DNA of 64,000 nt, from NCBI GenBank assembly GCA_023374045.1, contig CM041781.1, positions 141,662,982 to 141,726,981 of the forward strand, in the 5' to 3' direction. Source of the DNA: Limonium bicolor (taxonomy: Eukaryota; Streptophyta; Magnoliopsida; Caryophyllales; Plumbaginaceae). The position numbers and the translations under genes were made by a program. Positions within the stretch are counted from its first letter, which is position 1. Every line of letters begins with the position of its first letter. The notes under the pieces are model-generated. The model did not search any database. It saw nothing but the letters and a program-made list of their open reading frames with translations, and was not told where the DNA came from. Shown here in pieces: positions 59,691 through 64,000 of the stretch.

Positions 59691-59947
59691 AACTTTGCCC
59701 TCAAAGTTCATACCTCCACATATCCTAAATGTTAGAACACGGTTACTTATAAACAATACTTCCATACATCATTAACAACACACTTACATAACATTGGACA
59801 CAAGGTCCATACAACATAACATCGGGTACATAACATTGGACACAAGGTCCATACAACATTATCCACATCACTCAGACACAGCGGTCTGTACATAACAACA
59901 TAACATAGACGATGTATTCAAATACACGTCGTACACACATAACCGAA

Positions 59948-59987
59948 ACGGCTCTACCCCCCTTAAAAAGGGGTACGCCCCGTACCC
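59948..59987 (-). other. Second PPT-like tract and hairpin of B
   Basis: TTAAGGGGGGTAGAGCC on the minus strand, after a GGGTAC (59971-59976)/GTACCC (59982-59987) stem, about 280 bp before the true PPT. Confidence 0.6.
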
Positions 59988-60001
59988 TATACACATAAGC
60001 A

Positions 60002-63000
60002 CTAAGAAGTAAACAATGACGGGTACTTCGCCTTCATCTTCTCTTCCAGCTCCCAAGTGGCCTCCTCAACGTCCTGGTTAGACCAAAGAACTTTCACCAG
60101 TCTCACAGACTTATGGCGAGTGTCTCGAGTCTTAGTATCCAGAATCCGTACCGGAGTCTCCACTGATCGCATGGTCGGCTCTAAGGTTAGCCTTTCAGGC
60201 TGAAGCACATGAGACGGATGAGACATATACTTCTTCAACTGGGACACATGAAATACATCATGTACCTTGCCCAGCTCGGCGGGTAGGTCTAGTCTATAGG
60301 CTACCGGGCCGATCCGCTCCGTCACAACATAAGGCCCCACATATTTTGGGCTCAACTTGCCCTTCTGGCCAAAACGAAACTCCCTTCATGGGGGATACTC
60401 TCAAAAATACCTGATCGCCCACGGCGAACTCCAGGTCACGTCTGCGCACATCAGCGTACGACTTTTCTATCCTGAGCTGCCTTCATGTTAGCCCGGATCT
60501 GGCGAACTTCTGCCTGAACTTGTTCAAGATACTCTGGTCCTATAATGACCGTCTCACTCGACTCATCCCAGTATAATGGCGTGCGGCATGGTCTACCGTA
60601 CAAGGCCTGGAAGGGAGACATCTTGATCGAAGCATGATAACTGTTGTTGTAACTAAACTCGATCAGATGTAACTTATCAATCCAGCTGGTCTGAAAGTCA
60701 AGTGCACAAGCACGTAGCATATCCTCAAGTGTCTGAATGGTGCGCTCACTCTGACCATCGGTCTGTGGGTGAAACGCTGTACTCAATTTCAGTTCAGTAC
60801 CCAATGCCTCTCGTGTAGACTTCCAATATCTGGATAAGAATCTGGTATCTCTGTCAGATACAATCGTTTTCGGTACACCATGATGTCTTACAATTTCTTT
60901 ATCAAAGAGTTCTGCCAATCTTGCCACTTTCCAGTGTCCTTCATCGGAATGAATCGGGCCACCTTGGTCAGTCGGTCAACAACAACCCATATCATATTCA
61001 GACCTCCCCTTGTAGGCGGAAGCCCTACTACAAAGTCCATGGAGATATCATGGAACTTCCACTCAGGCACTGGCATTGGCTGTACCATACCACCAGGCCG
61101 TCGGTGCTCAAACTTGACCTTCTGGCAAGTGAGACACCTCAACACATAATCACTTACATCTTTCTTCATTCCAGTCCACCAAAAATACCTTTTCATACTC
61201 TTATACATCTTTGAAGCTCCGGGGTGAATCGAAGTAGTAGAACAATGGGATTCACTCAATATGCGCTCCTTCAACTCAGCGCTACTCTAGGTATACACAA
61301 TCGGCCATTAAGCCTAATCAGGTCATCATCGGGAGTCTGAAGTCGTACTTCTGACCCTCGAATGTGCCATCAATAAGCTTCTGCCGGATCTCCAGCATAT
61401 ACTGATCCGTCATCTGAGCACTCCGCACCTCTTCAACCAAGCCAGTATGAGAGACTAGCGAATGGAGAGAGTGTGCTCGGCGACTCAATGCGTCAGCTAC
61501 CACATTTGCCTTACCCTCTTTATATTGCAGATTAATATCGTAGTCATTCAGAAATTCAACCCACCTTCTTTGCCTCATGTTCAACTCTTTCTGAGTGAAC
61601 AAGTACTTTAAGCTTTTGTGGTCAGAATAGATTGTCACACTTACCCCATACAAATAATGTCGCCATATCTTCAATGCGAAGACAATGGCACCCAACTCTA
61701 GATCGTGGGTAGGGTAGTTCTCCTCATGCTTCTTCAGCTGACGGGAGGCGTATGCTACGACCTTCCCGTGCTGCATCAATACACAACCCATACCTCTGCC
61801 TGATGCGTCGCAGTAGACCTCAAAACCATCTGGACCGTCTGGTATAGTCAGGACTGGTGCAGATGTCAGAGCATCCTTGAGACTCGTGAAAGAACTCTCA
61901 CAGTCGACTGTCCACTCGAATGGTGCATCCTTCTTCATTAAGGAAGTCATCGGCTTCGAGACACTGGAGAAGTCCTCACAAACCTCCTATAATAACCTGC
62001 CAGACCGAGAAAGCTCCTGATATCAGTGACTGTCTTCGGCCTAGGCCAGGTGCGCACAGCATCAATCTTTGCCGGATCAACAGCGATCCCGGCCTCAGAA
62101 ATCACATGTCCAAAGAAGGATACTTGGTTCAACCAAAATTCACATTTCGAAAACTTTGCATACAACTGATTCCCCGCAATGTTTGTAACACATTCCTCAG
62201 GTGGCTTTCGTGCTCACCTCTTGATTTAGAATACACAAGAATATCATCGATGAAGACTACCACTGATTTGTCCAACTGATCTTGGAACAAACGGTTCATT
62301 AAGTCCATGAACTTTGCTGGTGCATTTGACAAGCCAAACGGCATAACTGTGAACTCATAGTGCCCATACCTAGTCCTGAATGCTGTCTTTTCGATATCAC
62401 TGTCACGGATGGCAATCTGATGGTATCCGGAACGTAAGTCTATCTTGGAGAATACTGATGCTCCCCTCAGCTGATCAAATAGATCGTCGATGCGTGGTAA
62501 AGGGTAACGGTTCTTCACCGTAACAGCATTCAGCTCCCGATAATCAATACACAGGCGGAGGCTACCGTCCTTCTTCTTCACGAAGAGGACCGGCGCTCCC
62601 CATGGTGAAACACTAGGGCGGATAAAGCCCTTGTCGAGTAGGTCTCTCAGCTGCTCCTTGAGCTCTGTCATCTCTGCTGGAGCCATACGATAAGGTGCTT
62701 TCGCAATGGGTCCAGTGCCCGGAACTAGATCAATCTCAAACTCAACCTCTCGTGCTGGCGGCATGCCCGGCAGTTCCTTAGGAAATACATCAGGAAACTC
62801 CGACACTACCGGCACATCTGGGCTAAACTCAGGGTCTCTCTCTATGTCCTGGACATAGCAGAGGTATACATCACTCCTCGTCGTAACTCACGATACATGG
62901 CCATGGCGGTGATGATCTGGGTCGAAGGCTCCCTGGGCCTCTGGCGGTATGATATGGTAACCCCAGATGGACTCCGAAGAAGCAGTCGATGCTCGGCACA

Positions 63001-63371
63001 CAGGATTCTGCCCTTGTACCGCTCCAACCAGTTCATCCCGACAATCACATCAAATCCAAGTCCGTCGAACTCTATCAAGTCGACCGGAAACTCTTCACCT
63101 CTGATTCGTACAACAGCATCTCGGTGGTAGCGGGTACACCTGATCCGCTCTTTCGATGGGAGAGTGACCAAGAAGTCTGGCATCTCATCTCCATCTAACC
63201 CCAGCCTCTTCGCAAAAGATAGCGAAATAAATGTGTGAGAGGCTCCGGAGTCGAACAAGATCGAAGCGTCCACGCCATTGACTGGAAAGGTACCGGTGAG
63301 GATTGTGCCGCTCTTACCGGATTCTGCCTCATTGCAGACACTCAGTGTACCTCCCGTTCCGAGTGCACAAC
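60002..63371 (-). pseudogene. Element B pol: PR-RT-RNase H-INT-chromodomain-like
   Basis: Minus strand. Pol exon starts at the acceptor AATGAATTAG/GT (63372/63371) with CALGTGGTLSVCNEAE. Protease (VLFDSG-type site reads ILFDSGASHTF, about 63260) is intact. RT has [20 protein letters not shown] and [10 protein letters not shown] (about 62240). RNase H has [25 protein letters not shown] and [10 protein letters not shown]. Integrase has HPG../CLTCQK, DISMDFVVG, VSDRDTRF and DGQSERT (all catalytic acidic residues present). GPYVV and an [10 protein letters not shown] tail end at 60002. About seven single-base frame breaks (near 62860, 62175, 61980, 61335, 61290, 60930, 60465) interrupt it. This is the clearest reference for the pol of A and G. 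Confidence 0.92.
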
Positions 63372-63555
63372 CTAATTCATTGGCAAACTAATAAGTACTG
63401 GGTAACAACACGGTTGATATACTTCAATAACTCCACTTTATTCATTAACACCTTCTCTTTACAACATTGTTGGTATACATGGTTGACATAACTTAACACA
63501 TACATAACTTCCTTAACATATACTGGCTTAACATATTACAGAATTATAAAAGGCT
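63372..63555 (-). other. Spacer between AlkB stop and pol acceptor in B
   Basis: 184 bp with the minus-strand AATAAA (complement of 63437-63442) about 114 bp after the AlkB stop, then the acceptor AATTAG/GT. Confidence 0.55.
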
Positions 63556-64000
63556 TTAGAATTGTCTGAAGGTCAAATTCAAACGTCCGGGTTTCATATG
63601 TGTGGCATTGATCACTGCCGACGGTGCGGTATTCAGTTTGATCTTCCTGATGCCATGATATAGCATCCTTGACTGCCCACCCATGACTAACACATCTCCT
63701 GACTTTAGTATTAACTTCCTTGCGAGATCAGCACGCTTCTGCTCGCCATATACAAACACTGCGGTATCACCAATGGACCAAGACACCACGGGTACTCCCT
63801 TACTTAGAGACTCGGGTGACTCGTCCTTATCCTGGTGTAAACCTAACCGTCCACCTTTCTGGTAGAAGTTCACAATACACAAATCTGCTTTCACATTTGG
63901 AATTGAATCCGTTTCAACTTGTTGAGCAATTCCCACGGCGTGATTAACGACCGCATGGAACTCCTCAGGTATACTTGGTACTGTTGCTCCATCTTCAGCT
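63556..64000 (-). CDS. AlkB-type 2OG/Fe(II) dioxygenase exon of B (cut by window edge)
   Basis: About 147 codons open from the window edge to the stop, with no frame break. It shows LCIVNFYQKGGRLGLHQDKD (iron His and Asp), VPVVSWSIGDTAVFVYG, SGDVLVMGG, LYHGIRK (distal His) and GRLNLTFRQF with both arginines of R-x5-R. Very similar to A and to G, more distant from C. The start, linker and gag exons lie off-window. Its protease neighbour begins after the spacer, as in the other elements. Confidence 0.88.
   Translation of the reverse strand, partial: AEDGATVPSIPEEFHAVVNHAVGIAQQVETDSIPNVKADLCIVNFYQKGGRLGLHQDKDESPESLSKGVPVVSWSIGDTAVFVYGEQKRADLARKLILKSGDVLVMGGQSRMLYHGIRKIKLNTAPSAVINATHMKPGRLNLTFRQF

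Overview
The window is plant nuclear DNA made entirely of nested LTR retrotransposons. I found no single-copy host gene, tRNA or rRNA. Two lineages are present. The first is chromovirus-like Ty3/gypsy (Tekay/Del-like by inference): very long LTRs of about 3.8-5.6 kb and an FIDD reverse transcriptase, with an initiator-Met tRNA primer site seen in the two copies whose 5' leader lies in the window. The second is Athila/Tat-like Ty3/gypsy: an Asp-tRNA primer site and, in the copy that keeps pol, an MDD reverse transcriptase. One copia-like solo LTR is also present. A large-genome eudicot, perhaps Asteraceae, is plausible, but the species cannot be read from this sequence.

Layout. Element A (minus) is the oldest visible host: 3' LTR 1-2279, internal 2280-4294 and 18646-22940, 5' LTR 22941-25914 (interrupted, and continuing off-window). 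Three elements sit in A: G (plus, complete, 4295-18640, target duplication TTCAT); a solo LTR (25017-25611, ACCAT); and C (minus, from 25915 to beyond the window). C was itself hit by D (minus, Athila-like, 27147-35137, ATTAG), E (plus, gag-only Athila/Tat-like, 41126-48048, ATAGT) and F (minus, from 49644). F was hit by B (minus, from 55834). Several uninterrupted homologues confirm the joins.

The unusual system: every chromovirus-like element whose gag-pol junction is visible (A, B, C, G) carries an AlkB-type 2-oxoglutarate/Fe(II) dioxygenase domain between the gag zinc knuckles and the protease. The HxD...H iron triad and the final NLTFR motif are retained in all four. In A and G, gag contains intron-like segments. 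The last gag exon ends in a donor whose phase is compatible both with the AlkB exon acceptor and with a second acceptor at the start of pol. The AlkB exon ends in a stop codon followed by a polyadenylation-type hexamer. The sequence therefore suggests two alternative mRNAs: gag-AlkB (alternative terminal exon) and gag-pol (AlkB skipped). This would be a retrotransposon making its own RNA or DNA demethylase-like protein and setting the gag-AlkB to gag-pol ratio by splicing and polyadenylation.

Other structure: a hairpin about 92-134 nt inside the 3' end of the LTRs of A, B, F and G, with compensatory changes; private clusters of GC-rich palindromes just upstream of the TATA-like box in most LTR families; a second polypurine tract plus hairpin a few hundred bases before the true one; and pol genes in all copies broken by stops or frameshifts. 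All splice, fold and function statements are read by eye and untested.
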